64,000 nt of DNA from Burkholderia sp. D-99 (GCF_011605345.1 NZ_JAAOXM010000017.1:62001-126000), one strand, 5' to 3'; positions 53,791 to 62,669 are shown, numbered from the stretch's first letter. Made by a program: numbers and translations. Notes: generated by a model not told the origin, from the sequence alone.

Positions 53791-55116
53791 ATGACTGCTC
53801 TCGACGCGGCCGCTGGCCGCTCGCCCGCTGCGCCCGCCCACGCCGCGGAACTCGACCGCACCTACAAGAAAGTGTTCTGGCGCATCGTGCCGTTCCTGAT
53901 GCTCTGCTACGTGGTCGCGTATCTCGACCGCGTGAACGTCGGCTTCGCGAAGCTGCAGATGTCGCAGGATCTCGCGTTCAGCGAAACCGTGTTCGGGCTC
54001 GGCGCCGGCATCTTCTTTCTTGGCTATTTTTTATTCGAACTGCCAAGCAACATGCTGATGCACCGGATCGGCGCACGCATCTGGATTGCGCGGATCATGA
54101 TCACGTGGGGCCTGCTGTCCGCGCTGTTCGCGTTCGTGCAGACACCGACGCAGTTCTACGTGCTGCGCTTCCTGCTCGGCCTCGCGGAAGCCGGCTTCTA
54201 TCCCGGCGTGATCCTGTACCTCACGTACTGGTTCCCGTCACATCGCCGCGCGAAGATCATCGCGGTGTTCATGTCCGCGATTCCCGTGTCGGGCATCTTC
54301 GGCAACCCGTTGTCGGGCTGGATCATGGAGCGCTTTCACGGCGGCTCGGGTTTCCACGGCTGGCAATGGATGTTCATGATCGAAGCCGTGCCGGCCGTGC
54401 TCGTCGGCATCGCGACGATCCTGTATCTCGACAACAGCATCCGCAGCGCGAACTGGCTCGACGAGCGCGAGAAGCAACTGCTGGAGGACGAGATCGCCGC
54501 GCAGCCGCAGGAGCAGCAGAAGCACGGCCATTCGCTGAAGGCCGTGTTCGCGGACCCGCGCATGTGGTGGATGTCGCTGATCTACTTCGCGTTCGTCACG
54601 GGCCAGTACGGCCTCACGTTCTGGATGCCGACGCTCGTGAAATCGACCGGCATCACCGATACGCTGCAGATCGGCCTGCTGTCCGCGATCCCGTTCCTCG
54701 TCGCGATCGTCGTGATGAACCTGTTCGGCCACAGCGCGGACAAGCGCCGCGAACGCCGCTGGCACCTGATCGTGCCGGCGCTGATGGGCGCGCTCGGGTT
54801 TGCGGTCGCTGCGTCGTACTCGCACAATACAGCGGTGTCGATCGTGTTCCTGTCGCTCGCGGCGGGCGGCGTGCTGACCTGCGCACCGCTGTTCTGGTCG
54901 CTGCCGACCGCTTTCCTCGCGGGCTCCGCGGCCGCGGCCGGGATCGCGATCATCAACTCGGTCGGCAACCTCGCCGGATTCGCGAGCCCGTACGTGATCG
55001 GCTACCTGAAGGACGTCACGCACAGCACGGCGTCCGGCATGTACGTGCTGGCGGCGATGCTCGTGATCGGCGCGATCGCCGTGTGGCTCACGCCCGCGAA
55101 ACTCGTGAACCGCTGA
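53791..55116 (+). CDS. MFS transporter for tetronates (ACS family)
   Basis: A 441-residue major facilitator with 12 membrane segments. YKKVFWRIVPFLMLCYVVAYLDRVNVGFAKL is the signature of the anion:cation symporter family (glucarate, tartrate and phthalate permeases), and LPSNMLMHRIGARIWIARIM and GHSADKRRERRWHL are its loop motifs. Position between otnC and otnI indicates L-threonate and D-erythronate as likely substrates (inference). GGAGACG 8 bases upstream sets the ATG at 53791. Confidence 0.9.
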   Translation: MTALDAAAGRSPAAPAHAAELDRTYKKVFWRIVPFLMLCYVVAYLDRVNVGFAKLQMSQDLAFSETVFGLGAGIFFLGYFLFELPSNMLMHRIGARIWIARIMITWGLLSALFAFVQTPTQFYVLRFLLGLAEAGFYPGVILYLTYWFPSHRRAKIIAVFMSAIPVSGIFGNPLSGWIMERFHGGSGFHGWQWMFMIEAVPAVLVGIATILYLDNSIRSANWLDEREKQLLEDEIAAQPQEQQKHGHSLKAVFADPRMWWMSLIYFAFVTGQYGLTFWMPTLVKSTGITDTLQIGLLSAIPFLVAIVVMNLFGHSADKRRERRWHLIVPALMGALGFAVAASYSHNTAVSIVFLSLAAGGVLTCAPLFWSLPTAFLAGSAAAAGIAIINSVGNLAGFASPYVIGYLKDVTHSTASGMYVLAAMLVIGAIAVWLTPAKLVNR

Positions 55117-55137
55117 ACCTCTGAGTCGCCATTCGAC

Positions 55138-55158
55138 GCGGGGCCCCGTACGCCCCGC
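55138..55158 (+). other. Intercistronic hairpin between MFS gene and otnI
   Basis: GCGGGGC (55138-55144) pairs perfectly with GCCCCGC (55152-55158) around a 7-base loop, 22 bases past the transporter stop. As co-directional genes follow, it may attenuate or stabilise the upstream message rather than terminate it. Confidence 0.45.
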
Positions 55159-55184
55159 CCCACTCATTCACAGGACCCGCTGCC

Positions 55185-55961
55185 ATGCCACGCTTCGCCG
55201 CCAACCTCTCGATGATGTACACCGAGCACGCGTTCCTCGAACGCTTCGCCGCTGCCGCCTACGACGGCTTCAAGGCCGTCGAGTACCTGTTCCCGTACGA
55301 CTTCGCCGCCGAGGACATCCGCGCGCGCCTCGACGCGCACAATCTCGAACAGGCGCTGTTCAACGCGCCGCCCGGCGACTGGGCCGCGGGCGAACGCGGC
55401 ACCGCGTCGCTGCCGGGCCGCGAGGACGAGTTCCGGCGCGGCATCGACCAGGCGCTCGACTATGCACGCGTGCTCGGCAACAAGAAGCTGCACGTGATGG
55501 CCGGCATGGTGCCGCCGGGTGCCGACCGTGCACGCCATCGCGACACCTACCTGTCGAACCTGCGGCATGCGGCGCAGGCCGCCGCCGCGCACGGCATCAC
55601 GATCCTGATCGAGCCGATCAACCAGCGCGACATGCCCGGCTATTTCCTGAGCCGCCAGGATGACGCACAGGCGATCCGCGCGGAAGTCGGCGCGCCGAAC
55701 CTGAAAGTGCAGTTCGACTGCTACCACTGCCAGATCGTCGAAGGCGATCTCGCGATGAAGCTCAAGCGCGATTTCGCGGGCATCGGCCATATCCAGATCG
55801 CGGGCGTGCCCGAACGCCACGAGCCGGATCTCGGCGAACTCAACTACCCGTACCTGTTCGAGCTGATCGACACGCTCGGCTACGACGGCTGGATCGGCTG
55901 CGAGTACCGCCCGAAGGCCGGCACGTCGGAAGGGCTCGGCTGGATCAAGCCGTACCTGTAA
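55185..55961 (+). CDS. otnI: 2-oxo-tetronate isomerase
   Basis: A 258-residue TIM-barrel isomerase of the hydroxypyruvate isomerase (Hyi) family. MPRFAANLSMMYTEHAFLERFAAAA is the N-terminal signature; Glu in ILIEPINQRDMPGYF and GCEYRPKAGTSEGL, and DCYHCQIVEGDLA, supply metal and acid/base residues. In this cluster it should interconvert 2-oxo- and 3-oxo-tetronate, linking the dehydrogenases to OtnK. Confidence 0.92.
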   Translation: MPRFAANLSMMYTEHAFLERFAAAAYDGFKAVEYLFPYDFAAEDIRARLDAHNLEQALFNAPPGDWAAGERGTASLPGREDEFRRGIDQALDYARVLGNKKLHVMAGMVPPGADRARHRDTYLSNLRHAAQAAAAHGITILIEPINQRDMPGYFLSRQDDAQAIRAEVGAPNLKVQFDCYHCQIVEGDLAMKLKRDFAGIGHIQIAGVPERHEPDLGELNYPYLFELIDTLGYDGWIGCEYRPKAGTSEGLGWIKPYL

Positions 55962-55989
55962 TTCCCGTATTCCATTGAGGGTAAAGAAC

Positions 55990-56961
55990 ATGAAAGTACT
56001 GATCACCGGCGGCGCCGGCTTTCTGGGCCAGCGTCTTGCGCGCAAGCTGCTCGAGCGCGGCGAACTGACCGGCCCCGACGGCCGCAGCGCGAAGATCGAC
56101 GAGCTGGTGCTGCTCGACGTCGTCGAAGGCAGCGATTTCGGCGACACTCGCGTGACGTCGATCGTCGGCGACATCGCCGAGCGCGCGGTGCTCGAACGCG
56201 CGATCGACACGCAAACGGGTGCGATCTTCCACCTCGCGGCGATCGTCAGCGGGCAGGCCGAGGCCGATTTCGATCTCGGCATGCGGATCAACCTCGACGC
56301 GTCGCGTGCGCTGCTCGAAGTGTGCCGCGCGCGCGGCCACCAGCCGCGCGTCGTGTTCACGAGCTCGGTCGCGGTCTATGGCGGCACGCTGCCCGACGTC
56401 GTGCAGGACGACACCGCGCTGAACCCGCAATCGTCGTACGGCGCCGAGAAGGCGATCGCCGAGCTGCTGCTGTGCGACTACGCGCGGCGCGGCTTCGTCG
56501 ACGGCCGCGTGCTGCGACTGCCGACGATCAGCGTGCGGCCGGGCCGCCCGAATGCGGCCGCGTCGTCGTTCGCGAGCGGCATCATCCGCGAGCCGCTGAA
56601 CGGCGAGGAAAGCGTGTGCCCGGTGCCGGGTTCGACGCGGCTATGGCTGTTGTCGCCGCGCGGCGCGATCGAAGCGCTCGTCGCGGGCTGCGAGATCGAC
56701 AGCGCGAAGCTCGGCAACAAACGGGTGATCAACCTGCCCGGCCTGTCGGTATCGGTCGACGAAATGATCGCGGCGCTGCGCGAAGTCGCAGGCGACGAAG
56801 TCGTGAAGCTGATCCGCCATGTGCCCGACGAGCGCGTCGAGAAGATCGTCGGTAGTTGGCCGGGCCGCTGGGATACGTCGCGCGCCGAAGCGCTCGGGCT
56901 GAAGGGCGACACGTCGTTCGCGGACGTGATCCGCAGCCATCTCGCCGACGAACGGCGCTGA
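55990..56961 (+). CDS. denD: D-erythronate dehydrogenase
   Basis: A 323-residue extended short-chain dehydrogenase. The nucleotide motif VLITGGAGFLGQRLARKLLERG is at the N-terminus. VFTSSVAVYGGTLPDVV and QSSYGAEKAIAELLL contain the Ser and Tyr-x3-Lys catalytic residues. DenD oxidises D-erythronate to 2-oxo-tetronate, so this cluster has entry points for both C4 acids. GAGGG before the ATG at 55990 sets the start. It is the last gene of the cluster, followed by a convergent gene. Confidence 0.92.
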   Translation: MKVLITGGAGFLGQRLARKLLERGELTGPDGRSAKIDELVLLDVVEGSDFGDTRVTSIVGDIAERAVLERAIDTQTGAIFHLAAIVSGQAEADFDLGMRINLDASRALLEVCRARGHQPRVVFTSSVAVYGGTLPDVVQDDTALNPQSSYGAEKAIAELLLCDYARRGFVDGRVLRLPTISVRPGRPNAAASSFASGIIREPLNGEESVCPVPGSTRLWLLSPRGAIEALVAGCEIDSAKLGNKRVINLPGLSVSVDEMIAALREVAGDEVVKLIRHVPDERVEKIVGSWPGRWDTSRAEALGLKGDTSFADVIRSHLADERR

Positions 56962-57011
56962 CTCCCGCGCCGCGCGCCGCCCACCGAGCGGGCACGGGCT
57001 ACGGGGCCGCA

Positions 57012-58097
57012 TCAATGCGGCCGCGCGGATTCCCCGATGGGCAACGACGCGCGGTTCGCGCCGCCCGGCCGGTTCGCCGAACCGGCCGCCCACTGCCATG
57101 CGAGCAGGCCCGGCAGATAGAACAGCAGGTCGCGCACGCGGCGCGCGCCGGCCAGTGCGAGACACGTCGGCGGATCGAACCCGAGCAGCCCGCCGATCAG
57201 CACGAACCCGCCCTCCTGCACGCCGAGTCCGCCCGGCATCAGGAACGCGATGCTGCTCACGAGCTGGATCAGCGCCTCGATCGCGAGCGCCTGCGCGAAG
57301 GTCGGCTCCGCGCCGAGGAAATACAGCGCGAGCCAGATTTCCAGCGCGTACCCCACGAACTGCAGGGTCTGCCAGATCGCGAGGTAGCGCACGACGATGC
57401 CGGTCTTTCTCCAGATCATCCGGATCGACTGATCGGTACGCGCCGATTCGCCGACGAGCGCCACCACCTTCCCGCTCGTGATGCGGTTGACCACGCGCAT
57501 CGCGCGCTCGAACGGCCGCGCATGCTGCACCAGCGCGAACAGCAGCAGCACCGGCACCAGCGCGGCCATGCCGATCGCGAGGTTCCCGGCCACCCGCGCG
57601 GCATCGGACGAGACGTGCTCGAGTACGTAGCCGATCGCGACCAGCGCGAACACCAGCTGGCTGATCAGCGTCAGCTGCATGTCGGCGACGAGGCTGGCCA
57701 CGGCCGTCGCCGGCCGCACGCCCGCCTGCCGCAGCAGGCCGAACGACACGATCTCGCCGCCGATCCGCGCGACCGGCAGCAAGCCGTTGATCGATTCGCG
57801 AATCCACACGAGTTTCAGCATCGCCGCGAACGACGGCCGGCGCGGGCCGCGGATCAGCATCCGCCAGTCCCACGCATTCGCGAGCATCGGCAGGAGGTGG
57901 GCCAGCGCCGCGAGCAGCAACCCCGCGCCGGCGATCTGCAGGCGATGCAGGATTTCCAGCGGATGCTCACGCCAGATCAGCCACACGGCGAGCGCCAGCC
58001 CGCCCAGCGCCGCCGCCTGCCCCGCGTGCCGAAGCCGCGCGTCGCTGCGCGCGGCGTTCCGGGCCGCGTCGGCGCCGGGGTTCGCCTGCGTCGTCAT
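57012..58097 (-). CDS. hpnL: HpnL family membrane protein
   Basis: A 361-residue protein with about eight membrane segments, of the lysylphosphatidylglycerol synthetase transmembrane (DUF2156/UPF0104-like) family. WDWRMLIRGPRRPSFAAMLKLVWIRESINGLLPVARIGGEIVSF and FLMPGGLGVQEGGFVLIGGLLGF are HpnL signatures. It is linked to hopanoid modification, possibly transport or flipping; its precise role is unsettled. It overlaps hpnI by four bases. A small GGCCGC hairpin covers its end at 57005-57022. Confidence 0.88.
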   Translation of the reverse strand: MTTQANPGADAARNAARSDARLRHAGQAAALGGLALAVWLIWREHPLEILHRLQIAGAGLLLAALAHLLPMLANAWDWRMLIRGPRRPSFAAMLKLVWIRESINGLLPVARIGGEIVSFGLLRQAGVRPATAVASLVADMQLTLISQLVFALVAIGYVLEHVSSDAARVAGNLAIGMAALVPVLLLFALVQHARPFERAMRVVNRITSGKVVALVGESARTDQSIRMIWRKTGIVVRYLAIWQTLQFVGYALEIWLALYFLGAEPTFAQALAIEALIQLVSSIAFLMPGGLGVQEGGFVLIGGLLGFDPPTCLALAGARRVRDLLFYLPGLLAWQWAAGSANRPGGANRASLPIGESARPH

Positions 58098-59263
58098 GAT
58101 TCGCTCACCGGCGACAACAGCCCTTCCCGGTCGACGTGAAAGCGCGTGCCGCGCCACACGACATGCGACGAGAAGAAGCTCGACACGAACACGAAGAACT
58201 GCAGGAGATCGACGAACGGCAGCCAGATCGCGCCGCGCAGGCCCGCGCCGGTCGCACGGCTCGTTTTCAGCATCAGCACCACCCGCGCGGCGAGCGCCGC
58301 GACCGCCAGCCCGCACGCGGCGGCCGTGCCGCCCGAGAACAGCAGCGCCAGCAGCGCGAGCGGCATCGGGTGCATCAGCACCGAGCCGGCATGACCGAGC
58401 CGGTCCGCCGCGCGAATCGTGCAGCTCCAGCGCAACTCGTGGGCGTACAGCTTCGCGAACGTCTCCTCGACACAGGCATGCCCGACGACGAACGGCGGAA
58501 TGACGACCTGCGCGCCCACCTGCCGCACCGCTTCGCCCAGCGCGTGATCCTCGGCCAGGTGATGCGCGAATCGCACGAGGCCGCCGATGCGCTCGAGCGT
58601 CGCGCGCGTGATCGCAATCGTCTGGCCGAAGCATGGCCGCGCGCGCCCGATGAAAAGCCCGGTGATCACGCCCGGCAGGAAATGGTAGTTCGTCATCGCG
58701 ACGGCGACACCGGGCCAGAAACCCGGCGATGCGACGCCGCGATACACGCTCGTCACGATGCCGACATCCGGCTGCTGTAACGCGCCGACGACCGCGCGCA
58801 AATAATCGCGCTCGACCAGCACGTCGCTGTCGGCGAAACAGAGCACCGAATACTCCGCGTGTTCGAGCATGTTCACGAGATTGCCGATCTTGCGGTTCGG
58901 CCCGTACAGCCGCGCATCGGCGACGACCTTGATGTTCGCGTCGGGATAGCGCGCACGCAGCGTCTCGACGGCCGCGAGTGCCGCGTCGCCGGCATCGTGC
59001 ACACCGAACAGGTGCTGGACCGGGCCAGGGTAATCCTGCACGAAGAAGCTTTCGAGATGCTGTACGAGTTGCCACTCGTCGCCGTGAAGCGGCTTCGCGA
59101 CGGTCACGCCCGGATACTCGCTCGGCTGGGCCGCCGCCCGGGAAAAGAACCGGCCGACCAGCACGCTGGCCGTGATCGTATAGGCAATACCCAGCAATAC
59201 GCCCAATCCGCAGACGATCGACATCACGCCGGCCAGCGCGTGCAGCACATGCAGCAATACCAT
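58094..59263 (-). CDS. hpnI: Hopanoid glycosyltransferase HpnI
   Basis: A 389-residue membrane glycosyltransferase resembling ceramide glucosyltransferase. One N-terminal membrane segment (about 5-35) is followed by a GT2/GT21 domain: VTVAKPLHGDEWQLVQHLESFFVQDYPG, CFADSDVLVERDYL (metal-binding Asp residues), DHALGEAV and the Q/R-x2-R-W-like HELRW. C-terminal membrane segments follow. HpnI transfers N-acetylglucosamine to bacteriohopanetetrol in glycosylated hopanoid synthesis. The usual partners hpnK (deacetylase) and hpnJ (radical SAM) are not adjacent here. Confidence 0.9.
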   Translation of the reverse strand: MVLLHVLHALAGVMSIVCGLGVLLGIAYTITASVLVGRFFSRAAAQPSEYPGVTVAKPLHGDEWQLVQHLESFFVQDYPGPVQHLFGVHDAGDAALAAVETLRARYPDANIKVVADARLYGPNRKIGNLVNMLEHAEYSVLCFADSDVLVERDYLRAVVGALQQPDVGIVTSVYRGVASPGFWPGVAVAMTNYHFLPGVITGLFIGRARPCFGQTIAITRATLERIGGLVRFAHHLAEDHALGEAVRQVGAQVVIPPFVVGHACVEETFAKLYAHELRWSCTIRAADRLGHAGSVLMHPMPLALLALLFSGGTAAACGLAVAALAARVVLMLKTSRATGAGLRGAIWLPFVDLLQFFVFVSSFFSSHVVWRGTRFHVDREGLLSPVSES

Positions 59264-59330
59264 GCGACTCCTCAGTGGTGGCCCGGCCGGACCACGGCGC
59301 CTCTCGGGGCCGGCACGCGCGAAGGCGGGC

Positions 59331-59681
59331 TCACCCGTGTGCGTAGCGGAACCGATTCCCGTTGAGCCGGATATGAAGGATGACCAAGCGACGGTACGCG
59401 CAATCGGATGAAACTGCTACCGTGTGGCGGTCGATTCCGGTCACATGCGCGAATCCGCATGCCAGCGCGGCCCTGAACGCCGTCTCGGCAAGCTTGCGAA
59501 CCGAAAGGATCGCAGTGACGATCGCGACGACGATCCAGATGCGAAACGTCATCGTCGTGAAAAATGCCTGGGGTACGCGCAGCGCAAGCAATGAAACCAG
59601 CACGAAGCACTGAACGACCATGCCGGCCAGCGCGGCGATCAGCAGGTAGGCGCGCCATCGCTCGATCGTTGAGGGTGCCAT
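59331..59681 (-). CDS. Small membrane protein of unknown function
   Basis: A 116-residue protein with two membrane segments (about 10-33, AYLLIAALAGMVVQCFVLVSLLAL; and 42-62, FRIWIVVAIVTAILSV) and a cytoplasmic or periplasmic tail rich in His and Arg. GGAGAG precedes the ATG at 59681. It lies upstream of hpnI on the same strand, 67 bp away, but no family link to hopanoids is known to me. Confidence 0.5.
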   Translation of the reverse strand: MAPSTIERWRAYLLIAALAGMVVQCFVLVSLLALRVPQAFFTTMTFRIWIVVAIVTAILSVRKLAETAFRAALACGFAHVTGIDRHTVAVSSDCAYRRLVILHIRLNGNRFRYAHG

Positions 59682-59751
59682 GAGGAAAGACTCTCCCGTA
59701 CGGGCGACTCGCGTCGACCGGATATCGATCGGCAAGGTCGCGGATTGACGG

Positions 59752-59807
59752 GCCAGCCGGACAGGCCTGACCCGGTTCGGGATCAGGGGAAGCGGAGAAT
59801 CCCCCTG
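59752..59807. ncRNA. Structured element between divergent genes
   Basis: Contains CCTGACCCG (59766-59774) pairing with CGGGATCAGG (59778-59787), then GGGG (59786-59789) pairing with CCCC (59801-59804), and an upstream CAGCCGGACAGG that can pair with the first stem in the alternative. Mutually exclusive stems are typical of leaders or small RNAs. It does not match a riboswitch class I can name. It may be only terminators of two divergent transcripts' leaders. Confidence 0.3.
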
Positions 59808-59850
59808 GAAATGTTGTGGCCGATGGTAGCGGGATTGCCGCCGCCGAACA

Positions 59851-59871
59851 TTAAGCGTTCTTCAGAATCGG
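59851..59871. promoter_or_regulatory. Possible OmpR-type site before the response regulator
   Basis: TTAAGCGTTC followed by TTCAGAATCG, ten-base units with similar TTaAG starts, about 90 bp upstream of the response regulator gene. It resembles the better repeat at 62068-62089 and suggests autoregulation. Confidence 0.4.
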
Positions 59872-59960
59872 GGGAAGTTTGATCCCGCACAATTACAATC
59901 CGTTGCACGGCGTGCGCGGCCGCGCTCGTACAATCGCAGGCATCCGCCCCCGAATCGACC

Positions 59961-60620
59961 ATGCGACTCCTCCTTGTTGAAGACGACGACCTGATCGGCA
60001 GCGGCCTCGAGATCAGCCTGACTCAGGCCGGCTATCACGTCGACTGGCTGCGCGACGGTCACGCAGCCGCCGTCGCCCTCGCGACGACGCGCTTCGCGCT
60101 CGTCGTGCTCGATCTCGGCCTGCCCGGGAAATCGGGCACCGAACTGCTGCGTGCGTTGCGCGATGCGGGTGATACCGTCCCCGTGCTGGTACTGACCGCG
60201 CGCGGCACCGTGGCCGACCGCGTCCGCGGCCTCGACGACGGCGCGGACGACTATCTCGCGAAACCGTTCGAACTGACCGAAGTGCTCGCCCGCTGCCGTG
60301 CGCTCGTGCGCCGCTCGCAGGGCCGCGCCGGCGACGAGATCGTGTGGCGCGACATCACGATCGACCTGACCGCCCACACCGTGACGCGCGATGCATCGCG
60401 CATTGCGCTCACGTCGCGCGAGTGGGCCATCCTGGTCCAGCTCGTCGGCCACCCGGGAACGCCGCAGTCGCGCTCGCGCCTCGAGGACGCCCTGTACGGC
60501 TGGCAGGAAGGTATCGAAAGCAATGCGATCGAGGTGCATGTTTCGAACCTGCGCAAGAAGCTCGGCGCGGAACTGATCCGCACCGTTCGCGGTATCGGCT
60601 ACGTCGTCGACCTCGGATGA
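59961..60620 (+). CDS. OmpR family two-component response regulator
   Basis: A 219-residue regulator. The receiver domain shows Glu7-Asp8-Asp9, phosphoacceptor Asp51 in VLDLGLPGKSG, Thr79 in VLTARG and Lys101 in YLAKPF. The winged-helix output domain (about 125-217) ends with SNAIEVHVSNLRKKLGAELIRTVRGIGYVVD. It is of the QseB/PmrA/TctD subgroup. It overlaps the kinase gene by four bases. Direct repeats with 10-11-bp spacing upstream of this gene and of cytochrome b561 are candidate binding sites. Confidence 0.93.
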   Translation: MRLLLVEDDDLIGSGLEISLTQAGYHVDWLRDGHAAAVALATTRFALVVLDLGLPGKSGTELLRALRDAGDTVPVLVLTARGTVADRVRGLDDGADDYLAKPFELTEVLARCRALVRRSQGRAGDEIVWRDITIDLTAHTVTRDASRIALTSREWAILVQLVGHPGTPQSRSRLEDALYGWQEGIESNAIEVHVSNLRKKLGAELIRTVRGIGYVVDLG

Positions 60621-62071
60621 TCTCCCGCTCGATACGGCGCCGCGTTTCGTCGATGGCGCTCGGCTGCGTGACCGTCGTGTGGCTCGTCGCCGTATTCGGC
60701 AGCTTTCGGTATGCGACGCGCGAGATCGGCGAATGGGAAGACGCCCGCCTCGTCGAATATGCGTCGCTGCTGGTCAATCTCTCGCCTGCCGACCTCGACC
60801 GCCTCGCCCGTGTTCCGCCGGACGCGCGCGTCGAACTGGATCGCCACGGGTCGAAACCCGGCCCCGAAACCGACGGCGATCGCCTGCCGCGCGACGTGCT
60901 GTTCGAGGTGCGCGACGCACGGGGCCAGGTCGTCGCGTCGAGCCTGCCGGCCGACGCCGCCGGCCTGCCCGATGCGCGCGACCCGCATGGCGACCCTGAA
61001 ACGATCGTCATCCGCGACGCGACATGGCGCACGCACACGCTGCGCGACGGCGCGTCGGGGCGCTGGATCCGCGTGATGGAAACCGCGAACACGCGCAGCG
61101 ACCTGGCGACCGGCATCGCGCGCGGCATCGTCCTGCCGCTGATCGTCGCGCTCCCGGTGCTGGCGCTCCTCCTCTGGTACCTGATCGGACGCGGTCTCGC
61201 ACCGCTGAAGACGCTGTCGATGATGATCGGCGCGCGCGACGCGCGCTCGCTCGAACCGCTCGACATCGCCACCGTGCCGGACGAAGTGCGCACGCTGGTC
61301 GACGCGATCGACCGCCTGCTGGCCCGGTTGCGTCAATCGATCGTGCGCGAGCGCGCGTTCACGTCCGACGCCGCGCACGAGCTCAAGACGCCGCTTGCCG
61401 CGATCAAGGTCCAGGCCCAGGTGGCCATCGCGACCGACAATCCGGCGCAACAGCAGCTGGCGATGCAGCGGGTCGTTCAAGGCGTCGACCGCAGCGCGCG
61501 GCTCGCCGACCAGTTGCTGCTGCTCGCGCGCCTCGACGAATACGAACGCATTCCGACGCGCGCCGTCGCCGTTCGCGAACTCGTCGAAGCCGCCCTCGAC
61601 CGCCATCTCGCGAAGGCGGCGGACAAGGCCATCGACCTCGTGGCCGGCCCCGTCTCCGGACGAACGATCGACGCCGATCCGATCCTGATCGGCATCCTGC
61701 TCGACAACCTCGTCGACAACGCGGTGAAGTACGGCCGCCCGGGCGGCCGCATCGAGCTCGGCGTGCACGACGACGGCGCGCTGCAACGCATCGTCGTGCG
61801 CGACGACGGGCCCGGTGTCGCACCCGGCGAGCACGAGCGGCTCGGCGACCGCTTCTATCGCGGCAGCGGCGCGCAGTCGCCCGGCAGCGGGCTCGGGTTG
61901 TCGATCGTCACGCGCATCGCGCAATACTTCGGCGGCACCGTGCAGTTCGGGCCCGGCATCGGCGGCCAGGGCCTCGGTGTCGCCATTGCGCTGCCTTCGG
62001 CGGGCGCGGGCGCAGCGATGCCGGCAGGCGCAACCGGCAACCGCTCGTCGCGTGAGATGCCGCGTGCTTAA
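60617..62071 (+). CDS. Two-component sensor histidine kinase
   Basis: A 484-residue membrane kinase of the QseC/PmrB/TctE type. Two membrane segments (about 12-31 and 168-190) enclose a 135-residue periplasmic sensor. HAMP-like linker and dimerisation domain follow, with phosphoacceptor His254 in FTSDAAHELKTPLAAIKVQAQ. The HATPase domain has the N box ILLDNLVDNAVKYG, G1 DDGPGV and G2 GSGLGLSIV. The sensor has no recognised fold and its stimulus is unknown. It overlaps the response regulator gene by ATGA. Confidence 0.93.
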   Translation: MISRSIRRRVSSMALGCVTVVWLVAVFGSFRYATREIGEWEDARLVEYASLLVNLSPADLDRLARVPPDARVELDRHGSKPGPETDGDRLPRDVLFEVRDARGQVVASSLPADAAGLPDARDPHGDPETIVIRDATWRTHTLRDGASGRWIRVMETANTRSDLATGIARGIVLPLIVALPVLALLLWYLIGRGLAPLKTLSMMIGARDARSLEPLDIATVPDEVRTLVDAIDRLLARLRQSIVRERAFTSDAAHELKTPLAAIKVQAQVAIATDNPAQQQLAMQRVVQGVDRSARLADQLLLLARLDEYERIPTRAVAVRELVEAALDRHLAKAADKAIDLVAGPVSGRTIDADPILIGILLDNLVDNAVKYGRPGGRIELGVHDDGALQRIVVRDDGPGVAPGEHERLGDRFYRGSGAQSPGSGLGLSIVTRIAQYFGGTVQFGPGIGGQGLGVAIALPSAGAGAAMPAGATGNRSSREMPRA

Positions 62072-62089
62072 CGTTTCGTTAAGGATACG
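62067..62089. promoter_or_regulatory. OmpR-type direct repeat before cytochrome b561
   Basis: TTAACGTTTCG (62068-62078) and TTAAGGATACG (62079-62089) match at 8 of 11 positions and are spaced one helical turn, as OmpR-family dimers require. CTTAACG and CGTTAAG (62067-62083) also form an inverted repeat. The likely binder is the response regulator encoded just upstream. Confidence 0.6.
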
Positions 62090-62141
62090 GCCGTAGAATC
62101 CGCCCGATCGTTACCGTCTCCATCGTCCGCCAGGAGTCCCC

Positions 62142-62669
62142 ATGTCCACGCCCGCCCGATATGACGCCGTTGCGCGCTTTCTTCACTGGCTGATCGTCGC
62201 GCTGATCGTCGCGCAATATGCGATCGGCTGGACGATGCCCGACGTGCATCGCGATACGCAGCCAGTCGGCCTGATCGCCGCGCACCTGATCGTGGGCACC
62301 GCGCTGCTCGCCGCGATGGCCTGCCGCGTGCTGTGGCGCGTGACGCATCGGCCGCCCGCGAGCGACCTGTCTGCCACGATGCGTGCGCTGTCCGGCGTCA
62401 CGCATTTCGCGCTCTACGCGCTGCTGATCGCGGTGCCGCTGCTCGGCTGGATCAACGCGTCGTCGCGCGCATGGGGCGTGACGCTGCTCGGAATCGTGCC
62501 GTTGCCCGCGCTGTCGGCGGCCGGCTCCGGGTTCGGCCACGCGATGGGCGATGTGCACGGCATCCTCGCCTGGGTGCTGTTCGCCGGCATTTGCCTGCAT
62601 GTGGCAGCGGCGCTGGCGCACCGCTTCGTGCTGCGCGATCAGATCGTGCAGCGCATGATGCCCTGGTGA
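62142..62669 (+). CDS. Cytochrome b561
   Basis: A 175-residue four-helix di-heme membrane cytochrome of the CybB type. RFLHWLIVALIVAQYAIGW and AAHLIVGTALL give His15 and His48, and the later segments HFALYALLIAVPLLGWINAS and CLHVAAALAHRFV supply further His ligands. It passes electrons between quinol and an acceptor such as superoxide in the inner membrane. An OmpR-type repeat upstream and adjacency to a two-component system suggest regulation by it. Confidence 0.9.
   Translation: MSTPARYDAVARFLHWLIVALIVAQYAIGWTMPDVHRDTQPVGLIAAHLIVGTALLAAMACRVLWRVTHRPPASDLSATMRALSGVTHFALYALLIAVPLLGWINASSRAWGVTLLGIVPLPALSAAGSGFGHAMGDVHGILAWVLFAGICLHVAAALAHRFVLRDQIVQRMMPW

Noticed and set aside
59752..59807. 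Signal recognition particle RNA or TPP riboswitch
   Set aside because: GGTCAGG and TCCGG strings are present on the minus strand, but the SRP core with its GNAR loop and the TPP consensus order are absent.
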